The notes under the pieces are model-generated. The model was given only the letters and a program-made list of their open reading frames with translations, searched no databases and had not been told where the DNA came from. From Arctic95D-9 sp035967665 (lineage in GTDB: Bacteria > Verrucomicrobiota > Verrucomicrobiia > Verrucomicrobiales > DEV007): a stretch of DNA of 64,000 nucleotides. Location of the stretch: the NCBI GenBank assembly GCA_035967665.1, contig JAYWLB010000121.1, forward strand, positions 1 to 64,000, given 5' to 3'. This document shows, piece after piece, positions 51,946-60,869 of the stretch. The translations under genes and the position numbers were made by a program. Within the stretch, counting starts at the first letter, position 1. Each line of letters starts with the position of its first letter.

Positions 51946-52299
51946 TTAACGATTCGTGCCTTCATCTGAGTCAATGTGATTGGCGAGTTTGTCCCGCAAT
52001 CGAATTAGACGTTCGGGTGATATACTTCCAAGCTCACCGAGGGCAGCGCTTCGTGGAATTGTAGCGATCATTCCCAGTCGCATGACAGAGGACACCTTGA
52101 GACCGCTCATCAAAAAATCCGGGGCGCTCACTGAAATTACTTCATCGAATCCGGGTACTTCCTGCTTTAGTTGGGAACTCACTCCACAAACCAACAGATC
52201 GTTGTAAGGAGGCATCGTTGTTAATATCAAGGCGGGCCGTCGTTTGATCTGGCCGTCGGATTGCTGAAGGCGGGCGAGGATGAGGGCACCCGGGATCAT
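51946..52299 (-). CDS. MazF/PemK-like toxin (growth-inhibitor endoribonuclease family)
   Basis: The 117-aa protein has the MazF/PemK order: PGALILARLQQSDGQIKRRPALIL near the start, LLVCGVSSQL, and LKVSSVMRLGMIATIP. Members cut mRNA at specific short sequences. Catalytic residues cannot be fixed by eye. Its start overlaps the antitoxin stop by 4 bp (ATGA), the usual coupled arrangement. Confidence 0.78.
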   Translation of the reverse strand: MIPGALILARLQQSDGQIKRRPALILTTMPPYNDLLVCGVSSQLKQEVPGFDEVISVSAPDFLMSGLKVSSVMRLGMIATIPRSAALGELGSISPERLIRLRDKLANHIDSDEGTNR

Positions 52300-52505
52300 T
52301 TTAAATCCGCTTCGGTATACTCGACTTCATCGTCTCCATATGAATCTGCCAGAGTTGTGCCGGCGAGAGTGATGAAATCGTCTCTCTCCGGATCAGTATC
52401 TTCCAGAATGGTGACCAACAGACGGGCTTGGGGTTGGATCTCCACATCCTCATCCAAACGGACTTGCTGGCCGTCAAAGTGGGCGGGGATGGATTTCATC
52501 GGCAT
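52296..52505 (-). CDS. Antitoxin partner of the MazF/PemK-like toxin
   Basis: The 69-aa acidic protein starts MPMKSIPAHFDGQQVRLDED and has a beta-rich N-terminal part (about 1-35, KSIPAHFDGQQVRL...ARLLVTIL) followed by a disordered acidic tail, typical of small antitoxins that wrap their toxin. It precedes the toxin with a 4-bp overlap. A second in-frame ATG lies two codons downstream. Confidence 0.72.
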   Translation of the reverse strand: MPMKSIPAHFDGQQVRLDEDVEIQPQARLLVTILEDTDPERDDFITLAGTTLADSYGDDEVEYTEADLK

Positions 52506-52542
52506 GAACCCAAGATAGTTGTCAGGACCTGCTTAGTCAATA

Positions 52543-52866
52543 TCAACGCCGCTTGCACTTAGTTGTCCTTTCACGCGAGGTTTCGGACCTTATCGCAATT
52601 CCGCAGATGCAGGCAAACAATGGGAGGAGCAGTAGAGGTAGAGCGGTCCAAAGAGCTCTGACAATCACATGATCCCACGGGCTGGAATTTCCCTTCTGTT
52701 CCCCGAATAATTCGAAGGGAATAGGGAACATTGAGTAAGCAACGAAAAAACCTGAAACGATCGTGAGTTTGTAGACGGAGCGAAGTGGTGAATATCTTGC
52801 GAATAGATAAGCAGACACTCCGGGTATTAAATACAGACAGATGCCTGTGAATGCGGAGAAGGTCAT
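52543..52866 (-). CDS. Small integral membrane protein of unknown function
   Basis: The 107-aa protein has three predicted helices (about 5-24, 31-52, 68-92) and a very basic C-terminal tail (SRERTTKCKRR). No known family was recognised. It is 13 bp downstream of the GspF-like gene, so they may share a transcript. The chance that it is not expressed is small but real. Confidence 0.6.
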   Translation of the reverse strand: MTFSAFTGICLYLIPGVSAYLFARYSPLRSVYKLTIVSGFFVAYSMFPIPFELFGEQKGNSSPWDHVIVRALWTALPLLLLPLFACICGIAIRSETSRERTTKCKRR

Positions 52867-52879
52867 AGGGGCTCCCGCT

Positions 52880-53914
52880 TCAAAAACTAAACTCCAACAA
52901 CCGCTCGATGAGATCGCGGTAGGCGAGGGCTGCTTTGATGATGAGGTAGGACACGAAGAGGAGGATGCCCCAGTAGAAAAGTTTCGGGGTCCACTCGGCG
53001 AGCGACTCCATTGCCTCGCCGGTCGCGTCGGAGTAAAAACGTCCCCATTCGGCGAGCTCTCGATCCATCTGTCCCGACTCCTCAGCTGCAGTCATTCCGC
53101 GTGTGAAGTCTTTCGGGAAAGCCCGTCGCGAGGCGCTGAGCGCTTCGGTGACATTGCCTCCTTTCTCGATTATTCCTGCTCCCTTTTTGGTCGCGCTTCG
53201 GAGGATGCCGCTTCCGGAGGCTTTTCCTGCTCCGTAGATGGAGTCGCTCATTTTTCGTCCGGCGAGAAGAAAAATCTCGAAGACCTGAGTGAATCGCTCC
53301 ATCGCGATGTACTTGCGGACCGGTCCCAGAATGGGGATGCGATTCAGGATCACGTCGATGAATCCCGAATGGCGCGAGAGCCGATGGAGGATCGCGCCGC
53401 CGATGAGAAGGATGACGATGATCGCGTAAATGATGAGCATCGATTTCCCCGAGGCGATGAGGGAATCCCGGAATGGCGTCGCCCCGCCGGTGCCATCGAG
53501 GGCGAAATTGTTCGATACGGTTGCGGCGAGAGTTGTCACGGGAACGGCGAGGTGCAGCAGCACGAGCGGGTAGGTCAAGCCTTTGACGACCTTTCGACGC
53601 GTTTTCGAAATGCGGCGAAAGTAGACCGCGAGGTGGCCGAATCCCTTCTCTAACATGCCTCCCGATTCCGCTGCGGTGACGACTTCCTCTTCGAGCGACG
53701 AGACGACATTGCCGGCGCGTCCGAGTGATTCGCCTATGCCGCGGCCTTCGCTGAGCCCTTTGAGGAGGCCCTTGTAAATACGCCGCTCGGCGCCGGGGAC
53801 GCCACGTTGTCCTAACAACGATTCACAGGCTTTCTCCATTCCCATTCCGGAACGGGCGTATTTTTCCAAATTCGAATAGATCTGGCTTTTCGCCTTTGCG
53901 GAGAGACTTCCCAT
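52880..53914 (-). CDS. Type II secretion / type IV pilus inner-membrane protein (GspF/PilC family)
   Basis: The 344-aa protein has two T2SSF-type domains (about 10-130 and 195-330), each with GSP-F style signatures: EEVVTAAESGGMLEKGFGHLAVYFRR and GMTAAEESGQMDRELAEWGRFY. Helices lie near 108-130, 153-173 and 315-332. It should sit in the inner-membrane platform of a pilus or secretion apparatus. No other pilus gene is adjacent; the partners must be elsewhere. Confidence 0.82.
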   Translation of the reverse strand: MGSLSAKAKSQIYSNLEKYARSGMGMEKACESLLGQRGVPGAERRIYKGLLKGLSEGRGIGESLGRAGNVVSSLEEEVVTAAESGGMLEKGFGHLAVYFRRISKTRRKVVKGLTYPLVLLHLAVPVTTLAATVSNNFALDGTGGATPFRDSLIASGKSMLIIYAIIVILLIGGAILHRLSRHSGFIDVILNRIPILGPVRKYIAMERFTQVFEIFLLAGRKMSDSIYGAGKASGSGILRSATKKGAGIIEKGGNVTEALSASRRAFPKDFTRGMTAAEESGQMDRELAEWGRFYSDATGEAMESLAEWTPKLFYWGILLFVSYLIIKAALAYRDLIERLLEFSF

Positions 53915-54025
53915 ATCGGGAAATGTGCCATCGGTGGGTCGGTTTGGGAATCACAAAACCGGCTCAGATGCCGGTAGATACCGAGGATGGCTTCAGGCCA
54001 CGTTTTGGCAAACGCGGCTGCGGGC

Positions 54026-55198
54026 TCAACGTGGTCCGCCGACGACCCGGCTGCCGCCGGAGGGCATCACGACGCGCAGTTTTGAGACGGCGGCCCGGAC
54101 TGCTTCGACGGCCGGGGCGATTTCGTCTTCGTGATTGAGCCGCGAAAAGGAAAACCTGACACTGCTGCGGGCGCGGGCAGGGGAGTGGCCCATCGCTTTG
54201 ATGATGCGGCTCGGCTTGACCGCTCCGGTGCTGCAGGCGGAACCGGGAGAGCAACAGATCCCCGCTTCGTCGAGAAGGATGAGAAGGCCTTCGCCGTCCA
54301 CGCCCGGGAAATAGAGATTGGAAGTGTTCGGCAATCGCGAATCGAGCGCCCCGTTGATCTCGACGCCTTCGACTGCTTCGATAAGCGCTTTTTCAAAGGT
54401 GTCGCGCATCGTCGCAATCGCACTCATCTTTTCCAGGTTCGCGAGCGCGAGTTCTGCGGCGACGCCGAAGCCGACGATACCGGGGACATTCTCGGTTCCG
54501 GAACGGCGTTCGTTTTCCTGCCCGCCCCCGAGCGCCTGCGTTTCGAAGCGGGCGTGACGGTTCAGGTAGAGCGCGCCGATTCCTTTCGGGCCGTGTAATT
54601 TGTGTGCTGAGATCGAGAGCGCGTGAATAGGGAGATCGCGAACCGAAACCGGGACTTTGCCAATTGCCTGCACCGCATCGGTGTGAAAATACACATCCGA
54701 CTCTGCTGCGATTGCGGCTGCCTCCGCGAGAGGACTGAGAACACCCGTCTCGTTGTTCGCCCAGATCAAACTGGCGATCGCGAGTTCGTCGGTCGCGCAG
54801 GCCGCTTTCCACGTCTCGAGGTCGAGTTGGCCCTGAGAGTCAACAGGGTTGAATGTCACATCATACCCTGTTTGGTCGAAAAAATTGGCGACTTCATCGA
54901 CTGCGCTGTGCTCAACTGAAGAAGTGAGAAAGCCTTTCCGTTCGGGCCGCAGTTGCAGGGCGGAGCGAATCGCGGTGTTGTTGGATTCGGTTCCTCCGCT
55001 TGTGAACACGATCTCCTGTGGCTCCGCCCCGATCAGTGCGGCGACTTTTTCCCGGGCCTCTTCGATTGCCTTGCGCGATGCCTTGCCGAGGCGGTATCCC
55101 GCGGAAGGGTTTCCGTAGGAATCGTCGAGCCACGGCAGAATCGCTTCGCGGACTTCCGGCGCGAGCTTCGTAGTCGCGTTGTTGTCGAGGTAGATCAT
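54026..55198 (-). CDS. Cysteine desulfurase (NifS/IscS family)
   Basis: The enzyme removes sulfur from cysteine for iron-sulfur clusters, thio-RNA or selenium. The 390-aa PLP protein starts MIYLDNNATTKLAPEV and has SSVEHSAV (His), SISAHKLHGPKGIGALY (PLP Lys) and the catalytic Cys in GSACSTGAVKPS. The long loop before the Cys is short here, as in NifS-type enzymes. The end extends about 20 residues beyond the usual C-terminus. A selenocysteine lyase role is possible given the selenoprotein in this window, but unproved. Confidence 0.93.
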   Translation of the reverse strand: MIYLDNNATTKLAPEVREAILPWLDDSYGNPSAGYRLGKASRKAIEEAREKVAALIGAEPQEIVFTSGGTESNNTAIRSALQLRPERKGFLTSSVEHSAVDEVANFFDQTGYDVTFNPVDSQGQLDLETWKAACATDELAIASLIWANNETGVLSPLAEAAAIAAESDVYFHTDAVQAIGKVPVSVRDLPIHALSISAHKLHGPKGIGALYLNRHARFETQALGGGQENERRSGTENVPGIVGFGVAAELALANLEKMSAIATMRDTFEKALIEAVEGVEINGALDSRLPNTSNLYFPGVDGEGLLILLDEAGICCSPGSACSTGAVKPSRIIKAMGHSPARARSSVRFSFSRLNHEDEIAPAVEAVRAAVSKLRVVMPSGGSRVVGGPR

Positions 55199-55221
55199 GA
55201 TTCGGTCTTCTTCAGTATCCG

Positions 55222-56448
55222 CTACTGAAGGCTCACTTCAAAGTCTCCATTTTCGATGAGGCTTAATGCTTCTCCGACGAGGAAAAGAGATCCGGCGACG
55301 AGGGTTCTGTGGTCGCTCGCTTTTGCCATCTCGAGGGCTTCCGCGACCGAGATTGCTTCGGTCGTCTTGATTTCCGTTCCACCGACAGTTTCGAGCGCGG
55401 CTTTCATTACGTCGGCGGAGAGGCGGCGTTCCGATTGAATCGGCACGAAGATGATGGACTCGATGACAGGAAGTAAAACACGGAACTCAGCGATGATGTC
55501 TTTTCCCTCTGCCGCCCCGAAGATCAGGGTGGCTTTTTCTCCGGGAAATTCAGTCGCCCAGGTTTTCGCGAGCACTTCGGCGGCATGGGGGTTGTGCGCC
55601 CCGTCGAGGATGAGTCGGTCACTGATGACTTGAAAGCGTCCCCGCCAGGTTGTCCTTGCGAGTGATTCCTGAATTCCTTCCCGCGTGAGCCGTTCGTCTT
55701 CGACGCGGCAAACCGCCTCGACCGCGAGGGTGGCGTTTTCCTTCTGGTGCGGGCCGGGCAGGCCCATTTTCCAGTCGTCGGGAAGAGGGTGCGCCTCGAT
55801 GTAGGGAATCCCGAGGGTGAGGGCTCTTCTCCCGATGACGTCGCGGGCATCGGGGTGGATTTCGGCGACGATGACGGGGACGTTCGGCTTGAGAATACCC
55901 GCTTTTTCGGCGGCGATTTCACGAATTGTTTCACCGAGCCACTGCTGATGATCGAGTGCGATTGATGTGATGACACTCACGTTGGCCTGGACCGCGTTGG
56001 TCGCGTCGAGTCTGCCGCCCATACCCGTTTCGAGAATGATGACCTCAGTCGAGTCCGCGCAAAAGTGGAGCAGCGCGAGAATCAGAGTGATTTCGAAGAA
56101 AGTCGGATGCGGTTCCCATTCCGCGATGAGATCCCGGATTTTTGTGAGTCCTGAAGCGACCGCTTCTTCGGAGATCATTTCCCCGTTGATCTGAATCCGT
56201 TCGCGAAAGGTGATGAGGTGTGGAGAGGTGAAAAGGCCCGTTTTGACTCCGGCATCGCGGAGGATTCTATCGGAAAAAGCACAGACAGACCCTTTGCCGT
56301 TTGTTCCCGCGACGTGAATCACCTTTCGATCTGAGAGCTGCCCGGCGAGGCCAAACTCCGAGATGAGACGGTTCACATTCTCGAGCCCCAGCTTGATGCC
56401 GAAAGTCTGCGTGCCGTAGAGCCAGTCGATAGATTCCTGATAGTTCAC
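55222..56448 (-). CDS. folC: Folylpolyglutamate / dihydrofolate synthase
   Basis: FolC adds glutamate to folates and often also makes dihydrofolate. The 408-aa Mur-ligase-family protein has the ATP site HVAGTNGKGSVCAF, SPHLITFRERIQING, ETGMGGRLDATNAV and DGAHNPHAAEVL. Length fits. It is 23 bp upstream of the cysteine desulfurase gene, in the same direction. Confidence 0.95.
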   Translation of the reverse strand: MNYQESIDWLYGTQTFGIKLGLENVNRLISEFGLAGQLSDRKVIHVAGTNGKGSVCAFSDRILRDAGVKTGLFTSPHLITFRERIQINGEMISEEAVASGLTKIRDLIAEWEPHPTFFEITLILALLHFCADSTEVIILETGMGGRLDATNAVQANVSVITSIALDHQQWLGETIREIAAEKAGILKPNVPVIVAEIHPDARDVIGRRALTLGIPYIEAHPLPDDWKMGLPGPHQKENATLAVEAVCRVEDERLTREGIQESLARTTWRGRFQVISDRLILDGAHNPHAAEVLAKTWATEFPGEKATLIFGAAEGKDIIAEFRVLLPVIESIIFVPIQSERRLSADVMKAALETVGGTEIKTTEAISVAEALEMAKASDHRTLVAGSLFLVGEALSLIENGDFEVSLQ

Positions 56449-56466
56449 GCCCCATTAACGGGTACA

Positions 56467-56504
56467 TAAAAAGTCCTGTCCACGGACAAAACCGCGGACA
56501 GGAC
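56467..56504 (-). terminator. Terminator of the beta-barrel gene
   Basis: GTCCTGTCC (56473-56481) and GGACAGGAC (56496-56504) form a 9-bp stem, with an inner CGG/CCG pair. On the minus strand a run of five T follows (56468-56472 read as A on the plus strand). It lies about 45 bp past the stop of the leftward beta-barrel gene and upstream of folC. Confidence 0.85.
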
Positions 56505-56546
56505 CTGGAGCTAAATATAAAAGTTAGAAGTGGGGGTTGGCGGGAC

Positions 56547-57290
56547 TTAGAATGCTACACGCGCACCGACAAGGATCGAGTGGCTAACAGGATTGGTGTC
56601 GGTAACGTTGGTGAAGTCACCGAAGTCCGTCACGAAAGCCATGTCTGAAAGCACCATGTAGCGATACTGGGTGAAGAGAGTAAGGCAATCCGTGATTGGG
56701 ATGTCGATACCGGCGATGAGCTGCCAGGCGAAACCTTCGTCTGTGTCATTGTATTCCACTTCGGCGAGGTCGCCGTTGAGAGTGGTGGATGCGTAACCGA
56801 CACCGCCACCGAAGTAAGCTGTCGAATGTTCAAAACGCACTTCCTTCAGCATGTTGAAGAATACCGCGTTGGTCGAGAATTCCATGTCAGCTGGAAGAGC
56901 GAAGCCGGTATACTGAACGCCGTTGATGTCGTTGCTGGAATGCGAACCTTCAAACTCGAAACGGCTTCCACCGAAGAGATTGGAGAAAATTCCGATACCA
57001 CCACCGAAGGTCGAACCGTTCTGGAGATCGAAATCGATCGGAAGGTTCACGGGATTCGGGACATACTCGTCGTCGTAGTAGTTACCGGGAACATCCCAGT
57101 TACCGGTCGTTTCAAGCGTAGTTCCCGTTGTGATTCCGCCGTATCCGAAGAGATACATGCGTTTCTCCTGCACGTGTTGAACAGGTGCTTTGGAGTTCAT
57201 GCGAAAACCACCACCGGCGAAGGCAGAGGACGAAACAGCCACAGCAGAGATGGCTAACAATTGGAGAATTCTAATATTCAGCTTTTCCAT
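56547..57290 (-). CDS. Outer-membrane beta-barrel protein
   Basis: The 247-aa protein has a signal peptide (about 1-25, ISAVAVSSSAFA) and a mature part of alternating hydrophobic and polar residues. Repeated strands such as RMYLFGYGGITTG, FGGGIGIFSNLFGGSRFEFEG and YFGGGVGYAS end in ILVGARVAF, with a terminal Phe. This is the pattern of OmpA/OmpW-like 8-stranded barrels. Function is unknown. The AT-rich segment upstream (57291-57370) should contain its promoter. Confidence 0.82.
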   Translation of the reverse strand: MEKLNIRILQLLAISAVAVSSSAFAGGGFRMNSKAPVQHVQEKRMYLFGYGGITTGTTLETTGNWDVPGNYYDDEYVPNPVNLPIDFDLQNGSTFGGGIGIFSNLFGGSRFEFEGSHSSNDINGVQYTGFALPADMEFSTNAVFFNMLKEVRFEHSTAYFGGGVGYASTTLNGDLAEVEYNDTDEGFAWQLIAGIDIPITDCLTLFTQYRYMVLSDMAFVTDFGDFTNVTDTNPVSHSILVGARVAF

Positions 57291-57420
57291 AATGTTATTT
57301 TATAACTATTTTATGGAAATTCAAGATATAAACCATAATTTTTAAAATTATTTGTAATTCATTTAAAAAATTCCGGTTTTGAGGGTTTTTGGGCTTTTGG
57401 CAAAATCCGCAACTCCGGAC

Positions 57421-57449
57421 ACAGAAAAAGGCCCCCTTTTGGGAGCCTT
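57421..57449 (-). terminator. Terminator of arsC
   Basis: AAGGC-CCC and GGG-GCCTT pair (with one mismatch) around a TTTT loop; on the minus strand the hairpin is followed by a T run. It lies about 40 bp past the arsC stop codon on the same strand. Confidence 0.75.
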
Positions 57450-57488
57450 CATTCATGATTCAATGGATTGGCGGGACCTTTCGGCCGA

Positions 57489-57941
57489 TTATGAACGTGC
57501 CGCTTGATCCATTCGACCAAGGCCGTAGGCCGAAAAGACGCGATCGATCTCATCGCGGACCCGGAGAAATACCGCATACTGCTCCTCTTCGGTGCCGGTT
57601 GCGTGGGCTGGATCATCAAAGCCCCAGTGGTAGCGTCTCATTTGACCCGGGAAAGTGGGACATACCTGACTGGCATTTCCACAAACCGTGATCACCGTTT
57701 CGACCTGCTCATTGAGAAACTCCTCAAGATTCTTGGAGCGCCCTTCTGAAAGATTGAGTCCAATCTCCTTTACCGCTTTCACCGCGAGAGGGTGTACGTA
57801 GCCGCTGGGATCTGATCCCGCGCTCTCGACGCGGAGGACGTCCCCGGCTGCTTTTCGCAATATGGCTTCGGCCATCTGGGATCGGCAGGAGTTGCCGGTG
57901 CATAGAATGAGGACGAGGGGGCGGGAGTCGGGGGAGCTCAT
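57489..57941 (-). CDS. arsC: Arsenate reductase, thioredoxin-coupled (LMW phosphatase fold)
   Basis: The 150-aa protein has the low-molecular-weight phosphatase P-loop LILCTGNSCRSQMAEA with Cys14 and Cys19, and the redox pair Cys87 and Cys94 (ITVCGNASQVCPTFPG), the seven-residue spacing of the Bacillus-type enzyme. It reduces arsenate to arsenite with thioredoxin. No ars efflux or regulator gene is adjacent. Confidence 0.93.
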   Translation of the reverse strand: MSSPDSRPLVLILCTGNSCRSQMAEAILRKAAGDVLRVESAGSDPSGYVHPLAVKAVKEIGLNLSEGRSKNLEEFLNEQVETVITVCGNASQVCPTFPGQMRRYHWGFDDPAHATGTEEEQYAVFLRVRDEIDRVFSAYGLGRMDQAARS

Positions 57942-58022
57942 AAGTGAAAGCGAGTTAAAATGGACCTGCCAAATCTGTCAATCCATGGTTTGTTGCTGAA
58001 CTGTCTCACTGGAGAAACGCGA

Positions 58023-59123
58023 ATGAACGAGAAACCTGCCAAGCCACTGCCTTCCGCCTACGGACTCACCCTCGATGACTGGATCGAGTGGGCGCTCGCG
58101 CATGACCAGACGAAATTCCGGGCGAAGCAGATTGTGGAGTGGCTTTATATAAAGCGCGTCGCCACTTTTGATGAGATGACCAACCTCAGTCAGCCGCTGC
58201 GTGAACTGCTCAAAGCGGAGTTCGTGATCAGCCGGCTTCCCGTCGTGAGAACGACCGGCTCGCAGGACACCACTCAGAAATTTCTTTTCCGTCTCCACGA
58301 CGGGCGGCTTGTCGAAACGGTGAAGATTCCCGCCAACGTGCACTTTGATGGCGGCCAGAGTGATCGGGTCACACTTTGCGTTTCCAGTCAGGTGGGTTGC
58401 GCCTATGCCTGTCAGTTTTGCGCGAGCGGACTCGCCGGTTTCACGCGCAACCTCGAAGCCGGTGAAATCGTCGGTCAGGTCATCGGTGCGGAAATCGCCA
58501 GTGGTGATGCGGTGCGGAATATCGTGTTCATGGGCATGGGAGAACCGCTCGCGAATTTAACTCAGCTCACGAAAGCGCTCGAAATTCTCAACGCGCACTG
58601 GGGGCTCAATATCGGTGCCCGGCAAATGACCGTTTCCACGAGTGGCCTTGCCCCTCAGATCGAAAAGCTCGCTCTCATTCCCATGCAGATCCGGCTCGCG
58701 ATTTCGCTTCACGGGGCGACTGACGAAGTGCGTGATCAGATCATGCCGGTGAATAAGAAGTATCCTATCAAGCGACTCTTCGAAGCTCTCGAGGTGTGGC
58801 GGCATAATAAAAAGCAGAAGGTCACCTTCGAATACATTCTCATCGAGGGAGTTAATGACGGTCTCGATCAGGCCGCTGTGCTCGCGAAGCGCGCCCGGGC
58901 GATGAACGCTAAAGTGAACCTGATTCCCTACAATACCGTTGAAGGCCTCGACTGGAGTCGACCCGATGAAGAGCGTCAGGAGGCATTTCTCAGTGTCCTC
59001 AAGAATGCCGGTGTCACCTGCACGCTCCGGCGTGAGAAAGGTCACGATATCGACGCCGCCTGCGGGCAGCTGAGGTTGCAGGAGGAGACCGCCGAGGGAA
59101 TCATCGCGTCGGTGGGGAAGTAG
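58023..59123 (+). CDS. rlmN: 23S rRNA/tRNA adenine-C2 methyltransferase, radical SAM
   Basis: The enzyme methylates A2503 of 23S rRNA and A37 of some tRNAs. The 366-aa protein has the radical-SAM CxxxCxxC at Cys126, Cys130 and Cys133 (QVGCAYACQFCASG), FMGMGEPL, VSTSGLAP and SLHGATDE, and the late catalytic Cys in DIDAACGQL. The ATG at 58023 has GGAG eight bases upstream and gives the family length; an in-frame ATG at 57960 would add 21 residues. Confidence 0.95.
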   Translation: MNEKPAKPLPSAYGLTLDDWIEWALAHDQTKFRAKQIVEWLYIKRVATFDEMTNLSQPLRELLKAEFVISRLPVVRTTGSQDTTQKFLFRLHDGRLVETVKIPANVHFDGGQSDRVTLCVSSQVGCAYACQFCASGLAGFTRNLEAGEIVGQVIGAEIASGDAVRNIVFMGMGEPLANLTQLTKALEILNAHWGLNIGARQMTVSTSGLAPQIEKLALIPMQIRLAISLHGATDEVRDQIMPVNKKYPIKRLFEALEVWRHNKKQKVTFEYILIEGVNDGLDQAAVLAKRARAMNAKVNLIPYNTVEGLDWSRPDEERQEAFLSVLKNAGVTCTLRREKGHDIDAACGQLRLQEETAEGIIASVGK

Positions 59124-59246
59124 GGGGTGATTGAAGTGACGTTTTGCGAAATCAGGTGGGTGGCGACCGGAGAGGTCTTGTGTCCCCTCAACTCCCGCGT
59201 TTCGCGTCTTGCGGGCGATGCGCGAGCCAATTAGACTTTCAGTCAG

Positions 59247-60707
59247 ATGAAAATCCCTCAATGCCTCTGTGTGATCCTGCTGATTGTGGGACTGAGTGGT
59301 AACGCCTCCGCTGAGGCTTATCGTGTTTTTACCAATTCACAGGGCAAGACGATTACAGCAAAGGTGCTTTCAGTCGACGGGGCTTCCGCCACGATAGAAA
59401 TGGAGACGGGGAAGAAATTCACCCTGCCGCTTACGGCCCTCTCCCCGGCTGATCAGGAGTTTCTGAGAACCTGGTCACCGGGTGCACCATCTCCTCCTGC
59501 GGCGATCGAGACGACAGGGATTACCGGCGTGGAGGCGATTAACGAATCAATCGGGCAGGAGTTGTTTAAGGATACGACATTGTGGAACAGCTCTCCGGAG
59601 GAAGTGGCGCAGAGACTGGGCTGGCGCAGGGAGTCGAAGACTATCGATTCGGAAAGCTATCGCGCCTATCCGGGGGATGATTACCGCTTTCTGGGCGCAC
59701 GCCCTTATTCAGCTGCGATGTATGGGGAGGACGGAAAAGTCACCTCGATTTCGATTGTGTTTGCGAACAAGGGGGATTCTTTCGGGGCGAGGGGCAGCGG
59801 TGAAGAGCATTTTATAAAAGGAAAACCGGTTCCCGGTGGAATGGAGGGCCTGAGGGTCATCATGGAGAATGACGCCGAATTGATCTCAACAGCGCTCACC
59901 GCGAAGCTGGGAGAACCGGACCGGCAGAAATTTGGGGAGGGCGAGTCCAGGGTCAATGTGAATCGCTGGGACTGGGGAGGTCATTCTTTTCTCCTCTCCA
60001 ATGTCGAAGATGAATACGTATCCCTCGCCATTGAAAAACCGGAGTTTGCTGATGACAGGGGCAAGTCGAAGCGTGTCTCCGATGCGACGATTCGGGAGCG
60101 GGCGCGTGGCTTTGTTGAAAGACGTGAAAACGGCGATGTCGTCATTTCTAATATTCCCATGGTTGATCAGGGGCCGAAGGGCTACTGCGTTCCTGCGACG
60201 GCGGAGCGTTGCATGCGATTTCTCGGGATTCCCGCCGACATGTATCTGCTCGCAATGGCGGGTGAAACCTCTGCGGGGGGCGGTACTTCGGTTGATCGCC
60301 TCCTCAACAATATCGGGAGCGACATCAAAAGGAAGGGGCGTTCCTTTGATATTGAGTCAGGCGAATTGAAGATGCGCGACGTTCAGAAATCGATCGATGA
60401 CGGGATACCGATCATCTGGGCGGTATACAGCACGACGGAATTCAACGCGACCTCCTCGGAGCGCACCGCCGAGCGCCAGGAGGGTGACTGGGAACGCTAC
60501 AAAGCGAAAGTGCTCAAGTCGGCGGGGGACCCCGCTCTCACTCCCGACCGGAATAAGGGCCACGTCGTCATCATCATGGGCTACAACGAATCAACCAACG
60601 AGATCGCTTTCAGTGACAGCTGGGGTGAGCGCTACCTCGAACGCTGGATCACAATCCCCGAGGCCGAGCAGGTCTCCCAGAAACGTTTTTATATCATCGG
60701 GCTCTGA
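59247..60707 (+). CDS. Exported protein with SH3-like N-terminal domain and C39-like peptidase domain
   Basis: The 486-aa protein has a signal peptide (about 1-22). An SHD1-like beta domain (about 25-75, VFTNSQGKTITAKVLSVDG...FTLPLTALSPADQEFL) is of a type common in PVC exported proteins. After a middle part without known family comes a papain-like domain of the C39 pattern: Cys314 in GYCVPATAERCM, His439 in GHVVIIMGYN and Asp457 in FSDSWG. It should be a secreted cysteine peptidase or binding protein. The order of Cys, His and Asp is as in C39. No bacteriocin exporter is adjacent. Confidence 0.8.
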   Translation: MKIPQCLCVILLIVGLSGNASAEAYRVFTNSQGKTITAKVLSVDGASATIEMETGKKFTLPLTALSPADQEFLRTWSPGAPSPPAAIETTGITGVEAINESIGQELFKDTTLWNSSPEEVAQRLGWRRESKTIDSESYRAYPGDDYRFLGARPYSAAMYGEDGKVTSISIVFANKGDSFGARGSGEEHFIKGKPVPGGMEGLRVIMENDAELISTALTAKLGEPDRQKFGEGESRVNVNRWDWGGHSFLLSNVEDEYVSLAIEKPEFADDRGKSKRVSDATIRERARGFVERRENGDVVISNIPMVDQGPKGYCVPATAERCMRFLGIPADMYLLAMAGETSAGGGTSVDRLLNNIGSDIKRKGRSFDIESGELKMRDVQKSIDDGIPIIWAVYSTTEFNATSSERTAERQEGDWERYKAKVLKSAGDPALTPDRNKGHVVIIMGYNESTNEIAFSDSWGERYLERWITIPEAEQVSQKRFYIIGL

Positions 60708-60869
60708 GGAGTATTCGGAGGGATGGTCCCTCGTTATGTCAAAGAAAGCCGGTCAGGAATCGTGTTCATGTTCGTAAATCCGCGGTTCCTATTTCACTGC
60801 ACTCACTCACTGCCCCCCTACCACCTCTAGCATTGACGCGAATTCGGTCCTCTTGCTAGTCTCCGTCTA

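Noticed and set aside
54826..54852. A CAACAGGGTTGAA match to the palindromic repeat inside the cysteine desulfurase gene
   Set aside because: The residues it encodes (FNPVD) fit the normal enzyme sequence and no second arm is present. It is most likely chance.
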